Below, piece by piece: positions 17,287-26,084 of a DNA stretch of 64,000 nucleotides. Under the pieces are notes generated by a model. That model was not told the origin of the DNA. It saw only the letters and a program-made list of their open reading frames with translations, and did not search any database. The stretch covers positions 128,700 through 192,699 of the IMG/VR virus record IMGVR_UViG_3300023202_000102; one strand, given 5' to 3'. A program made the position numbers and the translations under genes. The stretch's first letter is position 1, and each line of letters begins with the position of its first letter. This DNA is from a virus.

Positions 17287-17985
17287 ATGGTATTAAAGAT
17301 TGTACAAGTGGGAAACTCAATTCCCGTATCTTATCCGGTAGATGCTACGGCTGAATTTGAGCCTGGCATGATAGCCCAATTTTACTTACAAGGTAATCAG
17401 CTTGTTTGCGGTGTATCCGATGGACGAGCCCCAGTAGGTATTATTGATGATTTCAAAACAAGAGCATTCACAGCTCCCAGTATTGACGAAGTAGTAATCG
17501 CACAAGGTGTGCCTACAGTTGATGGTGGTGGAGGGCGATTAGTTACTCCTGTTGATATTAAGCAGGAACTAAAGAATCCAAACATTATTCCGGCAAGTTT
17601 TATTACATCTCCAGTCAATGTTCATTTGATTCCAAGAAATGGAATGGTGGTATTCCCAGCGGGAACCGAGGTGAATTTTGACGCAGACGGAGATGGAATC
17701 CCTGATTCGATCAGGACGGTTGTTAACTATACTTATCAGATTCCAAATGTTAGTGGTGATGATTCTACGGCGGGTTCAGGAAAGATAACTGTTTGGTTCC
17801 AGCGTGGAATTTTTCAGACTGATATGTATGAAACAAGACAGCGCTATCCGCTGAATGCTATTCTGTTTGTATCAGAAAATGGAAAGCTGACGACATCTCA
17901 GCCAAACGATAACTATCCAGGTATTGCTATGGTAACGGGACCTCCGACAGCAGCATTTAGTACGCTTGAGTTCATGTGGCTCTAG
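17287..17985 (+). CDS. Putative virion protein, decoration-like
   Basis: The start is the ATG at 17287 (GAGAGG upstream); an in-frame TTG at 17260 would lie inside the terminator hairpin. The 232-residue protein is beta-rich. It opens with a ~60-residue unit (AEFEPGMIAQFYLQGNQLVC then DGRAPVGI) resembling capsid-decoration or DUF2190-like folds. It ends EFMWL, close to the ILWL end of the next protein, which also shares the pattern PGxxxxLxxxxGxLVxxxxDGxxPxG; the two look like paralogues. The stop is TAG. A role on the capsid surface is inferred from context. Confidence 0.65.
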   Translation: MVLKIVQVGNSIPVSYPVDATAEFEPGMIAQFYLQGNQLVCGVSDGRAPVGIIDDFKTRAFTAPSIDEVVIAQGVPTVDGGGGRLVTPVDIKQELKNPNIIPASFITSPVNVHLIPRNGMVVFPAGTEVNFDADGDGIPDSIRTVVNYTYQIPNVSGDDSTAGSGKITVWFQRGIFQTDMYETRQRYPLNAILFVSENGKLTTSQPNDNYPGIAMVTGPPTAAFSTLEFMWL

Positions 17986-18001
17986 AATTTTAAGGAATTT
18001 T

Positions 18002-18403
18002 ATGTTCAAAGTTGTTGAGGCTTTGAGTAATGACCCAGTTAGATTCCCAGTAAAACCTGGAGCGAAGCTTACCCCAGGACATGTTGTAAGCCTAGTAGAG
18101 TACGAGGGTCATCTCGTTCTAGATATGTGTGATGGCTACAGACCCTTTGGATTGATGGCTAGCCGTTGCCATGGTGGTAACGAACTAGATATTACCAAAA
18201 GGATAGGTGCTTGGCCCCAGAGAATGGTAGTCAACCTTGACAAATTTGATAGGTCTAGCGAGGTTCGTTCTGGCAATTCTTTGTATTGCAATAGGCGGGG
18301 GACTCTAAGTACGAGAAAGCCATTTGAAGGGGCTCTGCCGTTGGCGAAGGTGATTTCTCCTGCTGATGAAGAAAAGAAGTACATGTCGATTCTCTGGCTG
18401 TAG
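18002..18403 (+). CDS. Putative virion protein, paralogue of preceding gene
   Basis: The start is the ATG at 18002 with AAGGAA upstream. The 133-residue protein shows the pattern KPGAKLTPGHVVSLVEYEGH followed by LVLDMCDGYRPFGLMA, similar in order to the N-terminal unit of the upstream gene, and ends SILWL. The stop is TAG. It is probably a shorter relative of the neighbouring virion protein. About 70 bases with no visible signal follow before the next gene. Confidence 0.65.
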   Translation: MFKVVEALSNDPVRFPVKPGAKLTPGHVVSLVEYEGHLVLDMCDGYRPFGLMASRCHGGNELDITKRIGAWPQRMVVNLDKFDRSSEVRSGNSLYCNRRGTLSTRKPFEGALPLAKVISPADEEKKYMSILWL

Positions 18404-18470
18404 CTAACAAGGCATAACCAGCCATATCAATAGGTTTTTTGCATAGCCCTAAAACGCACAGGTGTACCCA

Positions 18471-18800
18471 ATGATTGATGAGGTTTGGAAGGAATTTTTC
18501 ACTGATAGGCAGACTGCACGAGTTATGAACAGCTCTGAAGTCTGGCGTAACTATTCACAGGCCGAGATGGCCAGAGATGAGCTTCGTCAGAAGCGTGCAG
18601 CAGAAGCAAAGGTAGATGAGGAGAATCATCTACTGGATTCCCTTGAGGCATTCCGCCAAAAGGTTGCCGCTGATCCTGCGCTGAAGGCTGAGCTGAAGAA
18701 AGCTGCCGAAACATTGAAGCAGCACCCAGAGTTGAGGGACAGTGTTGACCCTAACTTTTTGAACGGCTTAGAGCTGCTTGATCTTGATAGCGAGGACTAA
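18471..18800 (+). CDS. Small hypothetical helical protein
   Basis: About 109 residues from the ATG at 18471; a GTG at 18462 is an alternative. The AGGTG before it is a weak ribosome site. The protein is Glu/Lys/Ala-rich and helical with an acidic end. Its stop is directly followed by the next ATG. The family is not recognised. Confidence 0.65.
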   Translation: MIDEVWKEFFTDRQTARVMNSSEVWRNYSQAEMARDELRQKRAAEAKVDEENHLLDSLEAFRQKVAADPALKAELKKAAETLKQHPELRDSVDPNFLNGLELLDLDSED

Positions 18801-20468
18801 ATGAGTATTGCCAAGTACAACAAGAACTTACATGCATCTGAAGTCTTTCGTGAGCTGGAACGACAAGCAGCAAAGAAGGGCTTCTTTAATCCAACAGAGG
18901 AGGAGCAAGTAACACTTGCCGCCCAAACTGTAGCGGAGAAGAAGGTTGCAATTGCAAGCGATGATCTTCAGGAAACCGAGGATCTGGTACTTGACGTTGC
19001 TATGCTAGCTACTGCTCTTCGTGACCGTGGCCTTACCAAGCAAGCAGATGAGATTGAGAATAATCTTGTGATGTTCAAGCAGGCAGAGAGTGCTTTGTAC
19101 AATGTTACTGAGGAAACCAATAAGGACTTCATTGACTTTGCGCATCGCGAAGGAGACTTCCAGGTAGTACCTGGTGACTATGGTGCGGTTGAGACTGTTG
19201 AGTCTGCAGCCGAAAAGATACTCGCAGTAGTAAGGAAAACCCCCACGGGAAAACTCCCTAAGGAAGCATCATTGGCCGGATTGGCTTCCTTAATCAAGGA
19301 GGCTGAATTGCCAGCGGCCAGTACTACTGGGGCCGGAAGCGGAAACGTTGAAACGCTCAAGGTAGATTATGATACTGTTAAGAAGTATTTGGATGAGCTT
19401 GCCAGACTATTTGTTATGGCAGGAGATGGAAAACTCACCTTCTCAATTCAAGATCCTCTTCATGGTAAGGGACATGCATCAGCTCTTTTCAACATGCTAA
19501 CCAATAATGGATATCAACCCCTTAACACTTATGGTGTTATGGCTAAGTCTCTTTTTGCTGGTGGTAATGAAAGTAAAAATACAATTGCCGCTAATATTAG
19601 AGCCAGAGGCAATGACTACCTTAGAAGTATATTGTCTGGACGTTATGTAATTGCCTCTAGAGAGGATGAGCTTTTAAAGATGGCAGACCCAAGAGCAACA
19701 TTTGCTCCTCATCTTATACAGCAAGATACAACACAGCAACAGGCAGCTCAAAGTGAGATGGCCAAGATTGAGCAACAGGCAGACGTAACCGCACAGAAAA
19801 TATGGAACGATTACGAAGCTGCAAAATCAGCCGCAATAGATGCTGTTAACAAAGCAAATACACAACTAGCCAGGTTGCAAGCGGATGCAAATCAAATTAA
19901 GCAACATCTTAGTACACTAAGCGATAGACCATTGCGAACAGCTCAAGATTACAGAGCTTTTTCCGCAGAGATTGCTCGCACTATTCCTCAGCTTCGTCAG
20001 AGAGCGGCGTGGCCTGTAAGAATTTTGAATGGTTTTGGGAAGCTTAATGAAGCAGCAGAGTTCAAAACAAATACGGATTCTCTTGATCAGGCAAACCGTC
20101 GTCTATCAGCAAAAGCTGAAGTGGCAGCTAAAGCAGCAGAAGATGACAAGCTTGATGAGGGTCGTGTTAGAGCAACTCTTGGTAGGCTCAAGTCTATTGT
20201 AAAGCAGCTTGAGGATGGCGTTAAGAACTACGGCATGAAGAATGTCCAGGGAACTATTGATGATGTTAACACATTCATCTCTGAGATTCAGAAGCGTTAC
20301 GGTTCTGGTAGCATTAGCTATCTTCTCGAAGGTTTGAAAAACTTTGGTGATTATAAAGACAAGGATGGTAATCCAAGTTATCAAGCACTGGACAATGATA
20401 CTATGGCTCTTCTTGAGTCTGTAAAGAAAGATATCGCTGCAGCCAAGAAGAAGGCTGAGGAGAAGTAA
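18801..20468 (+). CDS. Hypothetical coiled-coil head-region protein
   Basis: This 555-residue protein is largely helical. Long Gln/Ala/Lys-rich coiled coils lie at about residues 305-400, with further helices to the C-terminus. The motifs KEAS and KMADP lie in the more disordered parts. It overlaps the next gene by TAATG. The family is not recognised. Its length and coiled coils could suggest a tape-measure-like or scaffold role, but it lacks the hydrophobic segments common in tape measures, and its position before the capsid gene argues for a head or internal protein. Confidence 0.7.
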   Translation: MSIAKYNKNLHASEVFRELERQAAKKGFFNPTEEEQVTLAAQTVAEKKVAIASDDLQETEDLVLDVAMLATALRDRGLTKQADEIENNLVMFKQAESALYNVTEETNKDFIDFAHREGDFQVVPGDYGAVETVESAAEKILAVVRKTPTGKLPKEASLAGLASLIKEAELPAASTTGAGSGNVETLKVDYDTVKKYLDELARLFVMAGDGKLTFSIQDPLHGKGHASALFNMLTNNGYQPLNTYGVMAKSLFAGGNESKNTIAANIRARGNDYLRSILSGRYVIASREDELLKMADPRATFAPHLIQQDTTQQQAAQSEMAKIEQQADVTAQKIWNDYEAAKSAAIDAVNKANTQLARLQADANQIKQHLSTLSDRPLRTAQDYRAFSAEIARTIPQLRQRAAWPVRILNGFGKLNEAAEFKTNTDSLDQANRRLSAKAEVAAKAAEDDKLDEGRVRATLGRLKSIVKQLEDGVKNYGMKNVQGTIDDVNTFISEIQKRYGSGSISYLLEGLKNFGDYKDKDGNPSYQALDNDTMALLESVKKDIAAAKKKAEEK

Positions 20469-22345
20469 TGACTCTATCTAGTAGGCATAAGCAAAGAACT
20501 ACAAGTGCCCCTGCCTCCAAGCCATCTGGTGGCTCTGGTTCAGGCGGCGGCGCTGCGCGTCAAGGTGCAAAGCCATCGGGTATGTCCGAGGCTCAGCACA
20601 ATACTGTTCAGTTAATGCAGCAGACAATGGCTAAGCTTAAGTCTGAGGTTTACAACAAAGCCGAAGACATTGCGAGGCTTCTTGCTCAGAATGGTATTCA
20701 GGGTTTCGATGCAGAAACTTTGAGACAGACATCTTTACCCTTTGGTAACACATCTGCCGGTGGAACTCAGGCAACACTTGATGGCCGGTGGGGACCTAAT
20801 ACTAAGAAGTCCATGGAGGCCATAAAAGAGTTTGTTGGTAAGCTTACTCCTGGTTTGACATTTCATGTTGGCGAGGGCGTGTCTCCATACAAGGAGATGG
20901 ATGATGCTAAAATCACAAAGATTGCAAGAGAGAACCTTGAGAGTTTCAGACTGTTTTTCAGTAAGCTTAACCTTGCAGCACCAGAGGGTTTGCGGGAAAG
21001 CGCTAAGGGTGGGGCGTCTTATGTTCTTGATAAAGTCCCGCAGCAGCCAGCAAAAACACAGGTAATAGATCCTCTGAACGAAATGAATCAAGGAGAAGTT
21101 TCCGTTAAGGCGGGAAACTTGGTAAGACTTGATAAGTTTATGTACTTGGCTCGTAAGATGGTTGCTGGAGTTGATTGTCAGCCAATTCTCAAAGAAGAGG
21201 AAGAGAAAAAGGCTGTGTTTGAATCTGATCTTACAAAGATTGCTAGTGATATTTTCCAGAACAGTATTTTCAAACTAGCTGAGCCTGATGGTCTAACTGC
21301 TGATCCTTCTAAGATGAAGGATGGGGACTTTGAAACAGGTGAGGGTGTTGAAGAGATTGAAACTATTAAGGAGCAGCGGGAAGCGGCTGAACAAGCGGTA
21401 GCCGAAGTTGCCGGTGAGGGTGTGGCTGGTGGTGGTGCCGCCAGAAAGAAACCAAAGACCGAAGAGGATGTAAAAGAAGAGCGTGAAATTGCTTCTTCAG
21501 ATTATCCTTGTTTTAACCAAGTTGAATGGCTTTTGAATTGGTTCATAGATAGAGCTGATGGTCTTTACGATCAGCTTGATGAGGCGCTCTCTCAAAAGGA
21601 CCAGCTTGGTGGTGGACTGCATCCAGTACGTGGTGACGCAATCACTCGTCGTGATATGCAGGCTGCTGAGTGGTATGCAAACCAGACCAAAGCTCTTGCT
21701 GATCAGTGGGATCTAGTAAGAGATGACGTATATGATTATCTTGCTGACAAGTCTTCTAGTAGACCAAAGGTTACTCCAGGCGTCCTTAGAAGATCAGGTG
21801 CAGGAGGTGCTGGCGGAGGCGCAGCTCGACGAGGTCGTTACCGTGGTCGTGGTGGGGCTGGTGGACGTACTGTTTCTGGCGATGATCTCGAAGAAGGTCC
21901 ACTCAGAAAGAATATGGATCTAGCGGGCTTGTCAGAGGGTGGTATGTACGAGACTGGATACGAAGATCAGATTCGTGCACTTTCTGTTGGTAACAGATTA
22001 CCATTCATTGATCGTGATGATTTCATGGGTGATTGGGTTGCTCAAGCAACAACCATTGCAAAGGGTAATACAAACACCGAAAGAATATACAACTATCCAG
22101 AACTTCTTAAAGTTCTTCGACTTCATATCAATCAACTTTTCAATACGTGGAGATCTGAAACGGCGGGCGATGCTGATAGAAGAGTGGTAGCTCGTCAGAA
22201 CACAGAGAATAGAAGGTGGCAGGGTGCGCTGAAGTCTGCGCTTGGTCGTTCCTCTGGAGAAAACGCTGCACGAGCAGCTGCAACCTTCCGTGGCCAGCCT
22301 GGCGAAACAGAGGCTATGAAAGCGCGTATGCAGAGTACTCGTTAA
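20468..22345 (+). CDS. Hypothetical protein with three GGGAAR linkers
   Basis: This 625-residue protein is built of helical modules joined by Gly/Pro/Ser-rich linkers. Three linkers contain the same hexapeptide GGGAAR, at residues 26-31, 321-326 and 449-454. The first follows a basic Ser/Pro-rich N-terminus; the third lies in a Gly/Arg-rich basic stretch. Residues ~40-150 contain the segment LDGRWGPNTKKSM, which resembles the end of a peptidoglycan-binding (PG_binding_1-like) repeat, where DGxxGPxT is common. That similarity is short and tentative. The ATG overlaps the previous stop. A structural role with protease-cut or flexible linkers is inferred. Confidence 0.7.
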   Translation: MTLSSRHKQRTTSAPASKPSGGSGSGGGAARQGAKPSGMSEAQHNTVQLMQQTMAKLKSEVYNKAEDIARLLAQNGIQGFDAETLRQTSLPFGNTSAGGTQATLDGRWGPNTKKSMEAIKEFVGKLTPGLTFHVGEGVSPYKEMDDAKITKIARENLESFRLFFSKLNLAAPEGLRESAKGGASYVLDKVPQQPAKTQVIDPLNEMNQGEVSVKAGNLVRLDKFMYLARKMVAGVDCQPILKEEEEKKAVFESDLTKIASDIFQNSIFKLAEPDGLTADPSKMKDGDFETGEGVEEIETIKEQREAAEQAVAEVAGEGVAGGGAARKKPKTEEDVKEEREIASSDYPCFNQVEWLLNWFIDRADGLYDQLDEALSQKDQLGGGLHPVRGDAITRRDMQAAEWYANQTKALADQWDLVRDDVYDYLADKSSSRPKVTPGVLRRSGAGGAGGGAARRGRYRGRGGAGGRTVSGDDLEEGPLRKNMDLAGLSEGGMYETGYEDQIRALSVGNRLPFIDRDDFMGDWVAQATTIAKGNTNTERIYNYPELLKVLRLHINQLFNTWRSETAGDADRRVVARQNTENRRWQGALKSALGRSSGENAARAAATFRGQPGETEAMKARMQSTR

Positions 22346-22353
22346 GGAGAGGG

Positions 22354-23457
22354 ATGAACGGTGAGATCCAATACATTGCAGACTCATTTCTTCTTGAAAG
22401 GGTATTCAAGATCCTTAACAACTCTGGTGAAGAGGGGTTGCAGAAGCACGCCTTTGATCTTGGATCTGTTCTAAGTGGTATTGGAAGTTCCATCAAGTCT
22501 TATGTTGGTGGTAAGGTAGCTGGAAAGGATGAAGGAGGCGTTGCTAGAACGGTAACTAACCTATTGGCTCCAGCTATGTTCTTTAGATTGCATCCGATTC
22601 TTGGAATGGCAGCAACGGCAGCTCAGCTTTTTGGTATTGATTTATATTCAATATTCCAAAAAATCGCTGGAGCTATCATGCCATCTGTAGAAAAGGGCGA
22701 ACCTGTTAGTTCCGATGTTGTTAATCAAGCAGCAATGGGAGCAGCGGGTAATACAGCTATGGCTTCTGATGATTTCTTAGCCCCCCTTCGTGCAATGGAA
22801 GAGTCTGGTGAGTTGAAAAAGATCGCTGTATCTTGGGGAAGACCTAGGGGAAACGCATGGTCTCGTCAAGAGTTCATACCCAAGGATAAGAGTCCTTTCG
22901 TTAGGATGTTCTCTTTTATGCGCCCACGTCAACGTGGAAGTATCTTGGTAGGGATTGTTGTATGGTTTGTTAAAACTATACTAATGTCTGCTGGGCTCTT
23001 AGCGGGTGTAGGAGCGGCTTCTTCAATGTTAGGCAAAAAGCCAACTGGAGTTAGTTCAAGTCCACAGCAGAGTCAACAGCAGCCAACAACCCCACAAGGT
23101 GGCGGGGGTGGTGCTGCCAGGACATCTCCTGGTGTTGACCAGCGTAATACTGGAGCTGGAGCCACGAATTATAAGCCCAATCCAAATGATATGTGGATAG
23201 AGAATCTTGGAGGTCAGCAGCCACATGAGCGTCTTTTACAGTGGACTGAAGAATCATATCCAGGACTTTACCAATATCAAGACATAATCTTAAGGACACC
23301 TGCCTTTTGGAATGCGGTATCTGCAATGACTAAAGGGTGGCCCACAGGACAGCAGCAACTAATAATTGAGAATCCTAACTTCAAGAGTAGGGATGATATT
23401 TTGAAACTGTTTGTTCCACAGGTGTTTGATCAAATTAATAGAGGAAATGTAGCATGA
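22354..23457 (+). CDS. Membrane-associated hypothetical protein with GGxAR linkers
   Basis: The start is the ATG at 22354, preceded by AAGGAGAGGG; a longer frame from 22216 would run into the previous gene. The 367-residue protein has hydrophobic segments at about residues 65-90 and one clear membrane-spanning stretch at about 195-225 (SILVGIVVWFVKTILMSAGL onward). GGVAR occurs in the N-terminal third (DNA 22534-22548) and GGGAAR in a Gln/Pro/Gly linker (23104-23121). The C-terminal domain is globular. The stop overlaps the next start (ATGA). Membrane segments in a probable virion protein could point to an ejected internal protein, but this is inference. Confidence 0.7.
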   Translation: MNGEIQYIADSFLLERVFKILNNSGEEGLQKHAFDLGSVLSGIGSSIKSYVGGKVAGKDEGGVARTVTNLLAPAMFFRLHPILGMAATAAQLFGIDLYSIFQKIAGAIMPSVEKGEPVSSDVVNQAAMGAAGNTAMASDDFLAPLRAMEESGELKKIAVSWGRPRGNAWSRQEFIPKDKSPFVRMFSFMRPRQRGSILVGIVVWFVKTILMSAGLLAGVGAASSMLGKKPTGVSSSPQQSQQQPTTPQGGGGGAARTSPGVDQRNTGAGATNYKPNPNDMWIENLGGQQPHERLLQWTEESYPGLYQYQDIILRTPAFWNAVSAMTKGWPTGQQQLIIENPNFKSRDDILKLFVPQVFDQINRGNVA

Positions 23458-24719
23458 GTGATATTTGGGATGAGTTTGAAAAGATAGCTGTAGCTCAGGG
23501 ACTCGTAGTTGAGGCTGAGGAAGACGGCGGTCAGCGAAAGACCCCAGTTCGCTACGACTCTTTGTCTGATGATGCGGTACGTATGCTTTACAATGTAGAG
23601 CCAGAAAGCATCTTTAAGGAAAAGGACATCATTGAGGTGGCTCATCCAGAGACCGCCGTTGTCACAAGGACTTACGATGCCATGAACGCTGTAGTTGAGA
23701 ACGTTAACCAGCGTCAAGATATGATGGCGTACATTGCACAAAAGATGCCAAACGGTCATCTTACTTACAGGCGTTATGTTGCGGCAAAGCAAGAGCTTCT
23801 TAACTCTTTGATAAGAGCGGCGTTTACATTAGACAATCAGGATGACGAGAAGCTGATGGCTTTTGCTGACTCTTGTGCTGAGCGCTTGGAAAAAAAAAGT
23901 GAAAAAATCGTAAAAGAAGCGATTGCACCCTTAGCTGTCGGATTGATTGGTGGCGCTGCTGCTCTGTTAGGAGCTGGATGGTATGCGCTTTATGGAGCTG
24001 AAAGCGTTAAGAACGTGTATGTAAATGCTCAGGCTGTGCTTGAGGCATTGCGCCCATTGATGTCACAGCCTTATGCAAGAAAAATCTATAGTGAAATTAC
24101 AACACTAATGACAGAGGCTCGTAAGATTTATCCACTTTTTCCAGAGCTAAGAAAGATTCGTTCCATTGAGGACTCGGTAAATACAACTAAGGTGGTGGGA
24201 GATGCTCGGGCCAAGGCTATTGAGGCTCAAATTCAGGCATGGATTAAATTACTTGAATCTGCACAGATGAAGCTTCCTGTATGGGTGGCTGAAATTGAAG
24301 AGGCTGAAGACCTAAGAACTGATGAAGATACAGGCATATGGTCTAGACTGAAAAATATAGCCGACCCTCTCTATGATACAGCTTCTGAAAAATTAGTTGG
24401 TGCTTTACAAGGGCGATCTAATTGGCTTGGTGAAGGAACATCTGGTGGTTTACAAGACGCTCTAGCTAAGGATTATAGGATTGCACAATCTGCTCTTGCT
24501 GCGGGGCAACAGCAACAGCAAGAGATTCAAAGAGTTGTTCAAGAAGAGCAGATGCAACAGCTTGAGCAAACACAAACACAGCCAGAGCAAGATCTGTTTC
24601 CACAGTTTGAGCCCGTTCCGGCTCCTGCTCCATCTATGCCGGGGCAGGGTGGCGGCGTAGCTAGAAAGAACCCAGGAATCCAAGAGGGATTCGATCCAAC
24701 CGGCCCTACATGGAGGTGA
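23454..24719 (+). CDS. Hypothetical protein with hydrophobic segment and GGGVAR linker
   Basis: This 421-residue protein has a helical N-terminal domain (1-155), a hydrophobic segment at about 160-183 (PLAVGLIGGAAALLGAGWYA), a long helical part, and a Gln/Glu/Pro-rich linker containing GGGVAR (DNA 24648-24665) close to the C-terminus. The order helix, membrane-like segment, helix, GGxAR resembles the previous gene, so the pair may have similar roles. It is coupled to it by ATGA. The family is not recognised. Confidence 0.7.
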   Translation: MSDIWDEFEKIAVAQGLVVEAEEDGGQRKTPVRYDSLSDDAVRMLYNVEPESIFKEKDIIEVAHPETAVVTRTYDAMNAVVENVNQRQDMMAYIAQKMPNGHLTYRRYVAAKQELLNSLIRAAFTLDNQDDEKLMAFADSCAERLEKKSEKIVKEAIAPLAVGLIGGAAALLGAGWYALYGAESVKNVYVNAQAVLEALRPLMSQPYARKIYSEITTLMTEARKIYPLFPELRKIRSIEDSVNTTKVVGDARAKAIEAQIQAWIKLLESAQMKLPVWVAEIEEAEDLRTDEDTGIWSRLKNIADPLYDTASEKLVGALQGRSNWLGEGTSGGLQDALAKDYRIAQSALAAGQQQQQEIQRVVQEEQMQQLEQTQTQPEQDLFPQFEPVPAPAPSMPGQGGGVARKNPGIQEGFDPTGPTWR

Positions 24720-24722
24720 TCT

Positions 24723-25190
24723 ATGTACGAGGATTGGAAGGGATACCTTCAGTCTAAGGGCCTTTGGGATGATAGCCCGTTTGCGTTTCGCCGAGGAATG
24801 CAGGCACTAGAGCGTAAACTCACCGATAGGTTGCCATCTGTTCGCGGAATGGTGTGGCTGAATGGTGATGTAAACCCACAGGCAAAGGTCGCCGACGTAA
24901 AAGAGGCGCTGTCTTTGTTAGAGCGTTTTGGTGTGGCGAATTTTGATGCTCTTGGACCACCTGGAGAAGATTCAAGATCTAACATCTTCAATGAGATGTT
25001 CATTTCACAAGAAGATTCAAAAATTAATGAGACAGATCCTTCAAATAATCAGAATGCTGGTAACTGGAAGAACCCTGCGCCTAAAAAAATAGACGGTCCT
25101 TTCGTAAATAAACCAGCCAAAAACAAGGATGATGTTGATGCAAGAATGCAAAAATTAATTCAATTGATAGATGAAGTAAAAAAAACTTAA
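24723..25190 (+). CDS. Hypothetical protein
   Basis: This 155-residue protein has an N-terminal ordered part (MYEDWKGYLQSKGLW...) and a disordered Asn/Pro/Lys-rich C-terminal half ending in a charged helix. GGAGG lies close upstream of the ATG, inside the end of the previous gene. The family is not recognised. It ends the run of linker-rich genes before the decoration and capsid genes. Confidence 0.65.
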   Translation: MYEDWKGYLQSKGLWDDSPFAFRRGMQALERKLTDRLPSVRGMVWLNGDVNPQAKVADVKEALSLLERFGVANFDALGPPGEDSRSNIFNEMFISQEDSKINETDPSNNQNAGNWKNPAPKKIDGPFVNKPAKNKDDVDARMQKLIQLIDEVKKT

Positions 25191-25281
25191 GTTTTCTACT
25201 ACTACATCAACATTCCTTTAGAGTAAGACCCTCGATGTAAGACAATTTTAGCGTCAAGCATTAGACGCAAAAGGATATAAA
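25191..25281 (+). promoter_or_regulatory. Leader region of decoration gene with small hairpin
   Basis: Ninety-one non-coding bases lie upstream of a gene with high-expression codons. A 5-bp inverted repeat GCGTC...GACGC occurs at about 25251-25267, followed by an AAAGGA ribosome site. A promoter in this gap is plausible, but no clear -35/-10 pair is seen. Confidence 0.35.
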
Positions 25282-25983
25282 ATGGCTTTAGAACTAGTAC
25301 AGCCAGGCATTCAGCCGCTTGGCCAATTTGATGGACATGATGATGTCTACCTTACCGTAAAGGGTGGAGAGGTTGCAACTATCGTTGGTGTTCCTCTTCG
25401 AACCTCTGGTGGAACTGACCTTCACGCAGCAGACGCTGATGACGGTTACGTTGGAACCACTCGTCCAGCAGCTACCACAAACCTCACCTCTGGTGACCGT
25501 CCACTATTCCTCGTTGACGATGGAATTAAGGGATACGGAACTCTTTTCGGTTCTGTAATCGGCGGTGTAGCTGGTCAGATTTCTGACGGACTTGGGCAGA
25601 CCAACGGTCAGCTCCTCGGACCACACACTGCAACAGCTTCTGGAAAGCTTACCCTTTGGGATAAGCCAGGAACTTATGCAGTAACACTCGACGCTGTTCA
25701 CACTGATCCACTTGTTGGTCTTGTTCCAACAAACGCTACTCTTAGCATTGGTGATGCTGTTTACGCACGAGCTGATGGAAAGCTTACACCAGATTCTGGT
25801 TCTGCTTTCGAGGCGGTAAACGTAGGATTCTTCATGAACTTTGAGCCTTACAAGGGAGGCAGCCTTGTAACGACTCCAGTTAACCTGGTGTCTGCTGCTA
25901 ACTCTCCTGTTGGACTCGGTCAGCCACAGGCTTACGCTCTGCAGCGTGCGTTGATTCACTTCAACCCACCATCTCAGGCATAA
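25282..25983 (+). CDS. Putative capsid decoration / head protein
   Basis: This 233-residue protein is beta-rich, Gly/Thr/Val-rich and without Cys. It lies directly upstream of the capsid gene and has the same C-ending, highly biased codons (ctc, ttc, acc), as expected for an abundant virion protein. It starts MALELVQPGIQPLGQFDGHD and contains paired segments resembling decoration folds. DGYVG appears near residue 55. Hairpins lie on both sides, suggesting separately tuned expression. The decoration assignment rests on position, composition and codon use. Confidence 0.6.
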   Translation: MALELVQPGIQPLGQFDGHDDVYLTVKGGEVATIVGVPLRTSGGTDLHAADADDGYVGTTRPAATTNLTSGDRPLFLVDDGIKGYGTLFGSVIGGVAGQISDGLGQTNGQLLGPHTATASGKLTLWDKPGTYAVTLDAVHTDPLVGLVPTNATLSIGDAVYARADGKLTPDSGSAFEAVNVGFFMNFEPYKGGSLVTTPVNLVSAANSPVGLGQPQAYALQRALIHFNPPSQA

Positions 25984-25993
25984 GCTGAGAATT

Positions 25994-26025
25994 GGAACCG
26001 AATGGGCTTCCGCCCATTCGGTTTC
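25994..26025 (+). terminator. Strong hairpin between decoration and capsid genes
   Basis: A 12-bp perfect stem (AACCGAATGGGC / GCCCATTCGGTT) with a TTCC loop lies 11 bases after the stop. It is followed by only a few T residues, so it may act as a partial terminator or an RNA processing/stability element. Confidence 0.7.
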
Positions 26026-26084
26026 GCTATAGTTGTTAACATATCGTTAGCAGCTTATTTACCAAACCAACTTAGGAGATACTT
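26026..26084 (+). promoter_or_regulatory. Possible promoter and ribosome site of the capsid gene
   Basis: The gap holds TTGTTA and, about 17 bases later, TATTTA, a weak match to a sigma70-type promoter, then TTAGGAG with good spacing to the ATG. Promoter assignment is tentative; the ribosome site is clear. Confidence 0.35.

Noticed and set aside
18801-22345. Tape measure protein
   Set aside because: Length and helices fit loosely, but the genes lie between head genes, lack hydrophobic stretches and are full of Gly-rich linkers. No tail tube or chaperone gene is nearby.
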